The translations under genes were made by a program, and so were the position numbers. A DNA stretch of 64,000 bases from NCBI RefSeq assembly GCF_001625215.2, contig NC_030389.2, forward strand, positions 45,373,454 to 45,437,453, written 5' to 3'. Origin of the DNA: Daucus carota subsp. sativus. Taxonomy: Eukaryota; Streptophyta; Magnoliopsida; Apiales; Apiaceae. The notes beneath the pieces are model-generated. The model saw only the letters and a list, made by a program, of their open reading frames with translations. It searched no databases and was not told where the DNA came from. Positions 11,707 through 23,903 of the stretch are shown piece after piece (position 1 is the first letter of the stretch; each line of letters begins with the position of its first letter).

Positions 11707-11958
11707 CTCCCTCCTTCTCATTTTAGTTGTCACCTATGAGTTTGTGCTGGTCAAATTGACCAAAGTTTTACTCAAATTTATTAATATTTTTATCAAGTGA
11801 AAAAAAAAAATTATCACCAGAATTAACTTTTAATCTACTTTATGATGTAATTTTTAGTTTTTTAAAATAATGAAAAAATAACTCATAATCTTTAGTCAAA
11901 AATTAGTCAATTTGATCAACAAAAATAAAAATGAGACAATTAAAATAAGACGAGGGAG
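11707..11958. mobile_element. Third Stowaway-like MITE
   Basis: The element starts CTCCCTCCTTCTCATTTTAG and ends with the inverted CTTATTTTAATTG...type terminus closing in CGAGGGAG. TA flanks both sides (11705-11706 and 11959-11960). Inner sequence such as GGTCAAATTGACCAAAG matches the 5.5-6.0 kb copies, so it belongs to the same family. Confidence 0.85.
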
Positions 11959-12020
11959 TATCTTATAACAATTAATCGGTGATTAGTTAATCCAGATTTT
12001 TTTTAAACAAGGCAGGCACA

Positions 12021-12320
12021 TGTTGTGTTTGGTTGGGGAGAATGGAATGGAATGGAATGAAATGAGTAAAAATACTTTGAAACTAATAAAGATAGGAAGC
12101 AAATTTTGAAAAAAAAATGAGGAAGTGCAAAATTGCTATGATGAGATTTGAGAAGAAATTGAGGATGGGGAGAATGGAGCATTCCATCTCAAATTGAAGG
12201 TGTGAAATGTAGCACATGAATGGAATGGAGGAATGAATGAATTTCTTGAAAATTGTCCATAAAATAGTTCATTTTTCATTCCATTCCTTCCGGAATCATT
12301 CACCCCAACCAAACACAACA
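12021..12320. mobile_element. MITE with TGTTGTGTTTGGTTGGGG termini
   Basis: The left end TGTTGTGTTTGGTTGGGG is matched exactly in inverse at the right end (CCCCAACCAAACACAACA, 12303-12320). Imperfect inverse similarity continues inward through GGAATGG-rich sequence. The element is 300 bp with no coding capacity. The terminus resembles hAT or PIF/Harbinger MITEs; I could not settle a target duplication. It ends about 100 bp beyond the TEL stop codon and so probably lies in that gene's 3' UTR or terminator region. Confidence 0.8.
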
Positions 12321-12418
12321 TAAATACTTCTGCATTGAATTTGAATAACTATTACAATGATAAACGAACATACATTATCACAGTACGAAGGAACTACAAG
12401 CTAATCTACTACTGTACG

Positions 12419-15033
12419 CTACAAATTTTCGTCAAACAATCTCATCGCCTCCAGAGCCGTCTCAGCACCGCCACTGTCGCAGCCGCGGCTAATCAAATCG
12501 TTGTCACAATCACCATTAATATCATTGACATTGTGGCCTTCGTGCTCTCCGTCATAACACTCCTCTTCATTGTCCTTGGTGGTGGTTACGGAGGAGTTGC
12601 TATCAGTGTTGTTACTTTCGGCTACGGCGCCACGGCCGATTATCGGGACCGGACTCGTCAGTGTGTGGCCGTCGCGGGGCGGGGAGAACACTACCGGCAT
12701 GTATTCCTCCGCGTCGCAGGGGAATTTTGAGCTTTTGAAATGCTCTTTTAGCGCTTCCACGCCCTTCAATTAAAACATTACATCCGATTCAATGTTAACT
12801 AGACATGCGATATTCCAAGAATTGGTAACATGAAACTCGGAAATTTCCTATCTACAAACAAATGTGCTTCTATGCCCATAACATCCCATTTTATGTTTAA
12901 TTAGACATGCAGTATTTTTAGAACTCGTAACATGAAAATCGGAATTGTAATAACTATGTGTTCTTCCACGCCTTTAATAATTATAACAAAATATCCTCTC
13001 CAATATTATTTAGCCGTGCAATATATCAAGATCTCGTAATATGAAAATTGGAATTGTAAAAAATTATATTATTACCTGCAACCTAGCGTAAGTTACTTGA
13101 CATATCTTTCTCGAGTTGAAAACCTCCCAGTTTTGAAGATGAAACGACTTGTAAAGCCGCAATGTGGCCTCCGGGGAAGTCATGTTCACAAATCCATATC
13201 CCACATTGCACTTGTTACTGAATCACAGAAACACAATTAATCAAGCAAACACGATAATCACGGGCATAAACGATGAATTAGGGTTTACGGTTAGTAATAA
13301 ATTACACGAAATCAATAGGAAGGTAAACAAAATCGTAGGAAGACAAGGGCTGGGCATCGCTGTCAGCGATCTGCTCGTTACAGTGAATGCAGTGGTTATC
13401 CAGCATATTGAGCAGTAGCTTCTGACTGCACTTTCCAAAAGAGTATAGTTTAACAATTCAAATAGAGTCAATAAATATTTAACTCGCCAAAAACAAATTA
13501 AATAATTCGTTCAATTAAACAAATTAGAACACCTGTATTTGTTTGGGATGTTTTTGATCATCACAGTGGTTCTGGGATCGCTGCAATGCGGCAACATGAC
13601 TGAATCTTCGTTGATCAGGAATCGGGGATCGTACTCTTTTCCGTTCTTGACCGATCCTATTCCTTTCCATCCTTTGCTATTACAATCAGCTACTTTCTTA
13701 TCGTTCACTTGCTTCAAATTATTTGTGCCAGGATCGCCAATTTTCTTCAAATTTTTCTTCGGAATCTCAGCCCCTTCTGCCCCTTGGCCAGGACTTGTTT
13801 TCCGGCTCCCGTTAGGGTTTTTCGTACTCCTAACAGATAATTGAGACTGCAAACGGCTACCAAATGCCGGTGACCGTTCAGCACACAATGCCTGATGCGG
13901 TGCCACCAACCGAGGACTTCTCTGCTGATGACCGGAAACATAATTCATTTTGTTGTGATTCGATTTGGTGAATCTTCTACTGTGACCGCCAGGCCGACTG
14001 AATTCGATTATAAGATGCCTCCCATAGATTTCCTTCCCATTCATTCCAACACAAGCCTTGGCCGCATCTCTTATATCATAAAACTCGACAAACCTCTGAT
14101 TCTGTTTCATCGGCGTCTCTCTCACTTCCTTTACACATCCTATTCATATACATAAACACAAAAATTCTCAAATTAACATAACCATTAAAAAGTCAACAAA
14201 TATAATCAAAAAACATTGATGACAATACTCGGGACTTGATTAGAGTTAAAGAGGGTACCAAATTTTTCAAAAATTTCTTTGAGATAACATGTTGGAACTT
14301 GATAGTCAACATTGAAAATGACAAGACTGCCCTGATTATAAGCCTCCGGGTACCTCCCGCCCGCCGGAAACATAAACTGGGCCCACACAGCCCTCCCGGA
14401 AACCAGCCCCACCGCCGGCGGCGGCACAGGCGCGGGAAACCTACACAACGCAGCCTCGTCCTGCGTCACCAACACAGCTTCAAAGTGCTGTCGAAGCCTA
14501 AGCTGTTGTTGCATGTGTTGTTGTTGAATCTCCACAAGCGCCGTCTCTGCATGTCTGATATCGTAGAAATGAACGGCCACGATTCCTTCTCCGACTCTCT
14601 CCATCTCCACAGCTCTCAAATCTCCGAACACTTCAAGGTCTCTTCTCACCGTCGATTCACTCACTTCCGTCGGAACTGAGCTTAGTAGAAGTGCTCGTGA
14701 CGGCGTGTTTGAAGGTGGCGGTAATGACACAGGGAGTGGTGGTGGGTCCACTCTTACATACTGGGGAAACACTACCTGAGCGTAGTGTTCATTTACTATC
14801 GTATTCGTATTTGTGTACGAGTACGATAATCCCGCGGGTTCGTTTATCAAACCCGCGGGATCATTAAATGAACCCGCAGGATATTGTATACTCAGTCCTG
14901 CGGGTTCATTTGGTGTCGGATATGGATACGAGTAGAATACTGGAGGAGGGGTTGGGAAGAGGCTAGGAGGGACGAATTCCTGGGCGCCGGGGTCGAGCAT
15001 GCCGGAGAAATTCACGAAACCGGAGTTGTCCAT
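12419..15033 (-). CDS. TEL: TERMINAL EAR1-like (Mei2-type) RNA-binding protein
   Basis: Five exons, in order of transcription: 15033-14259, 14139-13533, 13425-13306, 13217-13076 and 12763-12419. They encode 662 residues, in the range of plant TE1/PLA2/TEL proteins, which act in shoot apices to control leaf initiation rate. RRM1 lies at about residues 113-185. RRM2 is at about 235-310 ([10 protein letters not shown] ... [12 protein letters not shown]), split by intron 1. The diagnostic C-terminal Mei2 RRM follows ([59 protein letters not shown]), then [13 protein letters not shown] and [10 protein letters not shown]. The tail is acidic and Asn-rich. Residues 42-70 hold a coding repeat of (N/D)(E/D)PAGL. 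The start at 15033 is followed by [11 protein letters not shown], typical of TEL N-termini; the upstream open frame is leader. Confidence 0.93.
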
Positions 15034-15215
15034 GAGTTTCCGGCGGGGAAGGAGCAAAACGACAGCGTTTTGCGGTTGGTTTCTTGAAAACTTCGAGCTG
15101 AGGTTCCCGAGTGAGTGACAGCAAGAAGTGGTGCTTTGGTCTCTGTCTCTGTGAGTAAAATTTGTTGTGGACGAAATGGTGTGTGTATTTTTATGTAACG
15201 CACTACGTGGACTGT

Positions 15216-15226
15216 GGTTTATATAC
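15216..15226 (-). promoter_or_regulatory. TATA box of the TEL gene
   Basis: On the minus strand GTATATAAACC lies about 185-190 bp upstream of the TEL start codon, a plausible distance for a leader of roughly 150 nt. No other TATA-like site in this stretch is as good. Confidence 0.5.
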
Positions 15227-15233
15227 ACACATT

Positions 15234-17523
15234 AACATATGGTTTTGTGTGGGATGTTTTGTTTAACGAATGTACATGTATTAGGACACGCTTTTCTAGA
15301 ATGTGTTTGTTTACAGTTAGATGCACCGGTTTTCAAATTTACACATCTTTGATCTCACTTCCGGTAAACCTTTGTTGCTCCATGTTTTTACTGGTTTCTA
15401 AAGAACGGGGTTCCATAAATTTCAGGAGAAATCCTGTAAACATAAATCTTGTTAGATCACTCCGATAGTTAGGTAGATTCTTGTGTAATAATTGAACTTT
15501 ATTTAATTTTTATTGGATTTTCGGTGGATTATTGTTCGAATTGACATTGAATATTCATAAAGCTGGAAATTTACCAGTTTATATCATATTTTACTTATAT
15601 TTCTGTAAATCGACTTGTGAACAAGTCGTATTTGAATTATTCATCCCAAGTAAACAAAAATCGTACTAACTTATAAAGAGATTACATAAATAAGTTTGCG
15701 TGATTAAATTGTTTTTGGTTTGCTTTTATTTCGAATTTCATATGGAATCGCAGTTATGATCGATAGCTCTGTCAGGGGCATCAAAAAGGTATCCGTACCT
15801 CAACGAATATGCATGAAGCGGGTACTTATATTTATATATATATTATATTCAAAATACCGTTTAACTATCTATTCATGAGAACATGCGATTAATCAAAGAT
15901 ATAGATGCCGTATGATTTTTTGTTATTAGATTAACAACTTTTTTTAAAAAAAAGTGATCAAACCCTTTAAACATGGTTATTGCCTATTGGCGTACAAATT
16001 TGTCTCACTCTCCAGATCCATATAATAAGTAGCATGGGTACTACTAGTAGCTCACTAGGCTTCAACTAAGTTCTGTTCTGGTGTGTTCCCCAGTTCTTTC
16101 CCACTAGTAATGCACAGGGCTAGCCACTCTCTTTACACAACACATATATCAAAAGATGGCCCTTTTCAGGGCTTACAGAAAGCAAGTGATAGTGATGTTT
16201 CTTTCATCCCCAGATTGTCTATTTCTGCCTTTTCCTTTAAAGATTTCAGAGAGTGTATTAGCATTTTTATGAGAGGCACCAGTCAAGCGTATAAATATGA
16301 GCTCCCATGTGGTGGTGACTCAGCCCCGTGTCCCCTCATTATAATGGTCCTGATTATAGTCGGACAAGACTTTCGTTTAAATTGATTTTGACGAGAGGCC
16401 CGTGAATGTCTGGCTGCCATGCTCCACACTTTCTACATTTATACAATTATTCAATATCAAACAACCTTATTCGGGTCAAAACTTATAAACCATTTCATGT
16501 ACTATGGTCCCAGTCGCAGGCCATGGACTGATCATCTGGTATTGTGAATGTTGCATGTGATGTATTTCAGTTCATGCAGAACCCTTTTCACTTGATACTT
16601 GATCTGTTTTGGAAGTTCTCGTGATAAAACATGTTCTTTGTGATATGATATGCGATATATTTCAATCCATGCATAAGTTTGGTATATCATGTTCATCGGA
16701 TGGTAATTTCAGATAACAAATTGTGTTTGTGTCGATAAACAGGTGTTAAGTTCAAATTACTCAAAATCAAACAAAATTGAAATTTCAAATTGTAAGTTTT
16801 AAGAATGAAATTATAATTTCAAGTCATTTCGGGTCAGACATATGATTTATGGGACATTTTTAAGTTTTGTCTAAATCAAACTGCAAGTCCGGATTTGATT
16901 CATGTCTGTCAACCCTACTCGCATAAAATATGTTCTTCACAGGTATGCGACATGCGGGTTTTCAAATGTAGAAGATTCTGGGGCACTCGCTTTTTGGAGC
17001 TTGCCATCTTTGATTTCTCCTACACTTTTTGAAGCACCATCCTTCATCCTTTCTTCCTATAATTTTTTATTTTTCTGTTGTTTCTCTGCAATCTCTCAAG
17101 ATATATACATGTAAGCCCGACTGATCACTGTCGATTTCACACGCAGACAAACGTGTAAATATTAGGCTACTTTAAAGAATTTTTAGAGTATCGCGTATCC
17201 TGGTTCCTGGTTTTCCATCCCCTGTTACAAGGAAGGAATGGCACCGCAATGGTCCGAGTTTTACCAGAGACTTGGAACCACAAGATTATGCGGCTCGGCC
17301 AGTTTTAGGAGACATGTTTTTGTGGGCGACACAGACTTATTAGTGACTAGGGACAGTTTTTAATAATATGGACATCAACTAGGTGGGCTTGATGGGATTT
17401 TGGAAGTCATGTTTATTGTGTTAGCACTTACCTACATGTGGGGTATTAATAATTCAAAAGTAACTCTGTGATCAAGAATGTCTCTTTTTATTTTACCGGG
17501 ACGTGTGTTTAGCTTGTGCTGAT
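15234..17523. other. Upstream region of TEL, no gene recognised
   Basis: Holds the presumed TEL promoter and further spacer. Bases 15720-15990 resemble 7566-7860. Short open frames at 16083-16385 and 16902-17114 show no family features. A pair of similar segments near 16557 and 16648 (ATGTATTTCAGTTCATGCA / ATATATTTCAATCCATGCA) is a small local duplication. Confidence 0.4.
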
Positions 17524-17709
17524 CTCGACTAATCCTGAAACGTGACTAGCATAACATCCAACCGTTATGATCATAACGCTTAACTCTCGACTAATCCTTG
17601 AGGGTGACTAGCATAACATCCAACCGTTATGATCAAAACGCTTAATTCTCAACTACTCCTCGAGGGTGACTAGCACAACATCCAACAGTTCTGATCACAA
17701 TGCTCAACT
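17524..17709. repeat. 62-bp tandem repeat, three copies
   Basis: Units start at 17524, 17586 and 17648, each beginning CTC(G/A)ACTA and containing GTGACTAGCA(T/C)AACATCCAAC. The first unit has a perfect 16-bp palindrome, CGTTATGATCATAACG (17563-17578), degraded in units two and three. The repeat lies about 590 bp beyond the stop of the desulfhydrase gene. Confidence 0.9.
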
Positions 17710-18297
17710 ATGTATCGCTCTCGTGAGACCTGAGACCGTTTCATCACCACTCAAGTCACCCAGGGAGTTGTGATCAAGAATATTGTTTATATGTCCATGA
17801 ACTATACACCAAAACTAGAGTCATTGCAGTATGCAGAAACGGTATATTTTCTATAGGTTAACTTTGTTTTAAAATTGTCTTTGTGTCGGTTTAACAAATT
17901 GCAGACAAAAAAGGATATTCTATGTTACTGTAATGAATCAAATAATTTGATAATTAAATCCTATGTTACTTATAGTAACCCAACTTTATATAAATAAAGC
18001 CCAGAAAAGATAATGTTAACTGCCGAACACCTTAACAGTACAAAGCTAAACTCACCAAGGAGCCGAGCCAGTGGCCTGCCTTGTAGCCATGCATCCCCAT
18101 CAACCATTACAAATACTTTCTTGGTACTACATTTGTATGTGCAATTACCATTTCCAGAAAACGTGTATCCAGACTCACAGATAACTGACTTAACATGGGA
18201 TAAACTTCTGTTCATTTCATAACCAAAAGGCCAAGGCAAAGATAAGTGTGAGCATGTGGACACAAAACAATTATCTCCAGCAAACTTAAGTGGACAT
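17710..18297. other. 3' flank of the desulfhydrase gene
   Basis: Presumed 3' UTR and terminator of the minus-strand gene whose stop is at 18298. No separate coding exon is evident; the open frames here on both strands lack family features. Confidence 0.4.
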
Positions 18298-21200
18298 TTA
18301 AACCTTTTCAGATAATCGGAAGAAAGGCTTGTACCGTTGTGCTAATCCAAACATGCCAAGTGTTCCCCCAGTATGAAGCATTACTATTTTTGAACCACCT
18401 ACTTCCTCTTGACTAAGTGTCGTAGATAGCTCCCAAGCAGCTAATGTATATATGGGATCGACAAGGATGCCAGTTTGCTGAGCTATTTGCTGGCATTTCT
18501 CAACTTCCCCTTTCAAAACATTACCAAATCTGTGGGAAAAGAAAATATAACAGATTGTGTGGTGAGAGAATGTTTTCATGTGCATTCAAATCAGTTCAAA
18601 TACAAAAAATATATATAAGAGTGATAAACCATGGCCCTTTAAAATGGCAGAATATATTTCACAACATTGTAGAAAGCACTGATATGGACCAAAGTTGGAG
18701 CAATTAAGAAGACATTGTTTCGTTTTACTAAGTATTGTAGTATACTACTAGTACGTGGTAGAACACAAAGTCAAATCGAAATTTACCACACAAGTGATAG
18801 GGCCAAACTTAAAAGAATAAACATACTGATTGCAAAGACGACTTCCGGTAGATATGTTTCAGAAAATTTTCTATGAAACTAAAAAGTTGAGCCAAAAATT
18901 AGTTTCTTACCATGAACAAAGCTATCAGACCTATGAATTGTGACCTATAAAAGCATGACGGATGTATCTGAGGAGCTTACTAGGCACAGAAACTTTGTTG
19001 TTTTTGAATATGGCATAAACATTTATACTTTAGCATTTCACAGGGCAGAGACTAAAAAGAATAAAGGAAACTTTGGCAAAGTTTGAAACTATGTACTTCC
19101 GTGGATGAGGACGTTCCAACCAATGTACAAGTCCATCGTTTAATCTGTCTACAACTTCAGCACAAAGAGAAAAAGCACAGAAACGTAGGAATTCAGTAAC
19201 CAAGCGCTGCTCCAAATTTCTGTATCCATCAAAGGTATCAGCCAGCATCACTGCAGTTACCTCCCATGGGAGCCTAACAAAAGAAACATCATACATTAAG
19301 AGCTTCATTAATAGTATTTTTCAGGATAAAGAAAGCTCTACAGACACAAGCTTTTGACCAAACTTTGTGAGACTTTATGAGATTTAACGGGAGGACAATC
19401 ACTACAAACTCAGATTTACCCTAAACATAAGGCTGCAATTCCCAAACCAACTGCAGTTGTCCCAGTACCAGAATCTACAACAACCTTCAGCGGCTGATTT
19501 TTTCCAAATATATGATCTCGGGATAGGTAGTGCACCAGTCGAATTGTACCTATAACACAGACAAAGCAACAACTAAAATGACACGGAGAAGTGGAACCAT
19601 AAAAGCGATTCAAAAGTAAATCTTGATATATGATGAATAAGCAATAAATAATATTATTGCAAAAGAGCAAACATATTTAATGGAGGGGTAAAACTATCAA
19701 GTCCTTTAAAGTCAATACAACAATTACCTAGTAACCCCGCAGCATCACCTGCACCTTCATTGATGATAGAAACTTTTTTAATATTGTCAGACAACCTAGG
19801 TGCATCTATTTGCGCTGAAATTGGTTTCTTTGATACATGATTCGTGATTGAAGCCTCAAATAAATCACTAAGCGCTACAACAGATCCAGAACTTCCAGCT
19901 ATAAACTCGGCATGATTGGCAAGCATTGTCTCCCTCTTTGCATACAGAGTTCTAGGAACATAAGTGGCATTTCCATATATCATAGATATGAGACCATATC
20001 CAGTGGCAGTTTCTGGTGGTTCTCCACGAAGAAGCAAATGTGAGTTCAGTCCTCTCTCTGCGCATGAAACAGCTGCCAGACATGCATATGATCAGTCAGA
20101 AATGACCATTTCCAGATTAGTAAGCTTTAGAAGTTCATTAGGCCATAGGTTAGATGGATTTATTAAAGCTCGACGCTCATCAGAACATTCTAATTTGGCA
20201 AAGGAAGCTATATGACATACCAACAGCTGCAGCATGTGCACTTTGACACCCTCCACATGTGACCTAAAAAAACCGTTTAAGGGGGGTATTATTCTGTCAT
20301 GGAAGTTTCTTGAGATGCTAAGCTTAAGTTTTCTTTTTAGCATATGTATGTGACTAAAACACAAAATTGTCTCAAACAAATATTTGTTTCGTCTTGGATG
20401 TTTTTAGTGAAGCTAAAATCTTGTACTATAGATATCTCTAGAATAGAGCACATGTAAAAGATGCATCCTTTCTCAAAAATTAAAACTTCATAAAGAATTA
20501 AAAAATCGATGTGCAAGTTAAAGCGGTTGCAAATAATCAAATATCTCTAGATGCCAAAATTTGTCACAAAAACTTTGATGCATACCCTGATATGATGACA
20601 TATCTACTGAACTAACAACATATATATAATCATACAACTACAACCAAAATTCTAAAGAAAAGGAGAAGTATATGTAGTGTGGAAGTAAATGAAATACATT
20701 AAGCCAATGGTTGAATGGAGCTAATATCTCACCACATCTGTAATAGAGTTATCTTCGAGTAGAGGAAGCAGTCCATCTAATTTCCTTGCCTTATTACCAT
20801 TCACCAGCGGATGCAGCAAATCATCCCGGACAACATAGAAGGATGCATGATCGTTGCTATTTTCCAACATGCCATCACCCAACAGAGGATTCGAGTTGTT
20901 TTTGAAAGACAAGTTTCCGAAGTATCCAGCTTGCTTATGCTTGTGATGTCTGGACACCTTTATTTGGTGAATTTTTGTCTCCGGGCTTGCTAATGCCCAT
21001 CTTCTATCAAGCAATTTTGAAACAAAATCTTCATCGCCTAAGTTTAATTTCTTAGCAACCTAACATCAAACATGAAACAACACCAATCATTCTTAAATCT
21101 CAAAAGCATTACCACCAATTTCACCTATCATTAAACCATCAAAACATCTATTAAATTACAAACTTCACAAAAACAATAACTTCCCTATAATTAACCATTT

Positions 21201-21526
21201 GAGCTAAACATAACTTCTTAAATGCATTTTTAACATTACAGGGGTAAACAAATGAACCCACCTCCAAAACTCAAGCAAATTGTATTGTAACAAATTATAC
21301 ATACAAAAGAACTCATATATGTTAATAAAGATCGCAACTTTATGTAAACAAATCATATTATACATACAAACAAACTCAAATATGTGAATAAAGATGCAAA
21401 CTTTATGAAAAGAAACTCATAAACGAAGAAAGTAACCTGGGGGCTGCTTGAGAATTTGCAAGAATGGAAGTCTTTTCTTAGAGCCACTGAAATTAAGGAT
21501 TGTTTGTTGACAAATTCAAGTCTCAT
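18298..21526 (-). CDS. PLP-dependent D-cysteine desulfhydrase 2-like (ACC deaminase family)
   Basis: Seven exons: 21526-21437, 21059-20733, 20263-20221, 20072-19728, 19549-19420, 19273-19097 and 18529-18298. Phases close to 447 residues. The fold-type II PLP signature is clear. The cofactor lysine lies in [16 protein letters not shown] (about residue 125). It is followed by [26 protein letters not shown], the phosphate-binding loop [14 protein letters not shown], and a late [11 protein letters not shown]. Family members break D-cysteine to pyruvate, ammonia and sulfide, or deaminate ACC; plant homologues of this subtype are annotated as mitochondrial D-cysteine desulfhydrase 2. The N-terminus ([20 protein letters not shown]) is Arg/Ser-rich with no acidic residue after E4, fitting an organelle transit peptide. 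Substrate cannot be decided from sequence. No disabling change was seen. Confidence 0.9.
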
Positions 21527-23903
21527 TTTTCAGGGACTCAAAAAATTTTGAAGCTCGCTACTCACCAGCAGACTAGTAGTGCAAATTTTATCTTTATTCA
21601 GGGATAATAAGGGGTTGTTTGGCTCGTCCATTTTCTCATTCTTTCCCTTTTTTATTTTGAATAATCATTGTCTTGTACTTGCTTTATTGTTGGATTCCTA
21701 AATGGGAGTTTCTTTCAAAAAACCAACTTTAAATTTTGATGTGGTATTTTAAGGAGGCATTTTTAATATATTGAAATACTATAAATTAGCATGTTTGTTA
21801 CAAACGGGATTAGAGTCCCGGTAATAATAATAATGAGGATTTTCTCCTAATATACATCGATTATGTTGAAATCATAATTCGCAAAGACCGTGCCAATTTA
21901 TTTCCTATGCCTTTCTTTTCTTGATCATCTTCTTACTCGTAGTAGTTTGTTTATGTTTAATTTATTTCTACGTCTTTCACAATGATGTGCAATAGTCCTT
22001 GAACATTGTAATTCTTTCGTTCAGAATCACTTGTATGTTGATGATTCCTTGGAATCATCCTTGTTGCTTTGTCAGTTCTACTCAGTTACAAGAATTTTGG
22101 GAAGGATGACTGTGATGATTCAAGCAGTGAGGAATCCAAACATCATATTGTCTGCGACAAAGAAGTTGTACACATGGTGATCTGTTAATTCTCTTTAGTT
22201 AAAAGTTTTGAGTTCTGACCAAACAAGGTCTATCCATTGAATAGCTGATACCTCAACCTGTCTTGCTCTCATTTTCAAAAAGGTTTCTCAGAATATATTT
22301 TTAGTCTGAGTGTCTTTGATAGGTTTTGTTAGGTTTTGCAAGTTTTCTTTCTTATTCTTTAGGTAATGCAGAAAGTCCTCATTTTCTAATCCAGTTTGAT
22401 TACAGATTATAAGCAAATTGTAACACAGGAAAACCATCAAGCAAAATTGCAGCAAGGATTCTTCATATAATAATTGGTGTGGCCGTATTTATTGGCAGAC
22501 TGGGGATAATTAAGCAATCGGCACAAGGTTCACAAAAAGGCCATGCCCATTATTGCTGCAAGGAGAGCAAAGCTGGCAGAAACTCGGCAAGACAAGACAA
22601 AGAAACAAAACCATGCTGGCAAACAGTTTCGAGGGAGGAAAACATGGAAGGAATTCTGGGTGTGTTGTGCTGCAAGCCTGCAACTGGCCAACTGCATGGC
22701 TGCAGCTCAAATTTCCTGCAAGAAATTCAATTCTTCACATTAAATTATTTATTTTGAATTTATTTTTCAAACTCAGTACTCTCTGAAGCAAAATTTCAAG
22801 TCTGTAACTGGGTGCTCAAGTGGCCAAGGAACACCTTACCAAAATCCAAATTATATGATAATTTTGTTCCGTCTTGTTTCATGACGTAAAAGTAATTAAC
22901 TTGCATTCAGATTTCAGTATTTCACTGAATAACAAGGACACAATCTGTGATCTGTCCTGTAAATTTTTGAGCTGCTATCACAATGCAACTAGTAACTATC
23001 AAATGTCAAATTAAGTGAACATGAGTGGATAAAGAGGCATGGACAATGATAAGATTAGAACACACAATTATAACACTGAACACCTATCACCTATGGGCTG
23101 CCCAGCTGTGAGTCTGAGAGTTGAGTTATTAGTCGAAACTTCTTGACTTTAAACACAAGTGAAGCATCTCAATCAAGAACCTAATAAATTTGAAAAGAAA
23201 TATCTTTAAAGTGTCTTTAATTTAAACTTCTTCTTCAACTTGTGTTCCAAACTTTTTTATACAAAATTTATTTGAAATAGATATCAAAACTGAAAATCGC
23301 CAACACAAAATTTTAATATTAATACTTTTCAAACTACAAACTAGTTACATCAAACGCTATTATTTATTAATCAATGATGATACATATCTTTTACCGATTT
23401 TTATCTCATTTACTCGACTTGTTTAGGTTCTATTATTATATTATTTTTCAAAATATAATTTAAGAAATCAATGGACTATGTGATGTGAGAGTTTGATCAT
23501 GAAATTTTTATTTTTATTTTTTGAAATGATCATGAAAACTTTTAAATAAAAAATCTATAGTTAAATTTATTTCGATCAAAACGACGTCGAGCTAATTGTC
23601 GGGTGCAATGGAGTCGACTCCAAGCAATAGAGATAGGAAATTATACTCTCATAGAACAAGTTGTTGAGTTGTTTGATTGCGAAGTAAAGAATCAAACATA
23701 TTTATTACAACTAACAGAACTAACAACATTAATCAATCTTTCGACACACATTGCAATTGCAATAATCCCCATTGTAATTTTAATCTTAGAAAAAAAATTA
23801 AAATCTTAAAATTCTGCTACTATGATCTTCATTGCCATTTGCCCATCAATTTTACCTCTTTTTTCTTAAAGTTTCAATCTTTTTACCCTAATTTCAAATT
23901 CTC
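21527..23903. other. Spacer between divergently transcribed desulfhydrase and ARP3 genes
   Basis: The two genes are read away from each other, so both promoters lie here. A less AT-rich patch at 22480-22720 is open in several frames on both strands but shows no family features. No structural RNA was recognised. Confidence 0.45.

Noticed and set aside
17524..17709. Possible CRISPR-like array
   Set aside because: Plant nuclear DNA; the units are contiguous 62-bp repeats without unique spacers.
22479..22786. Cluster of overlapping open frames in several frames and strands
   Set aside because: Being open in many frames at once reflects local base composition. No domain or splice context supports any of them.
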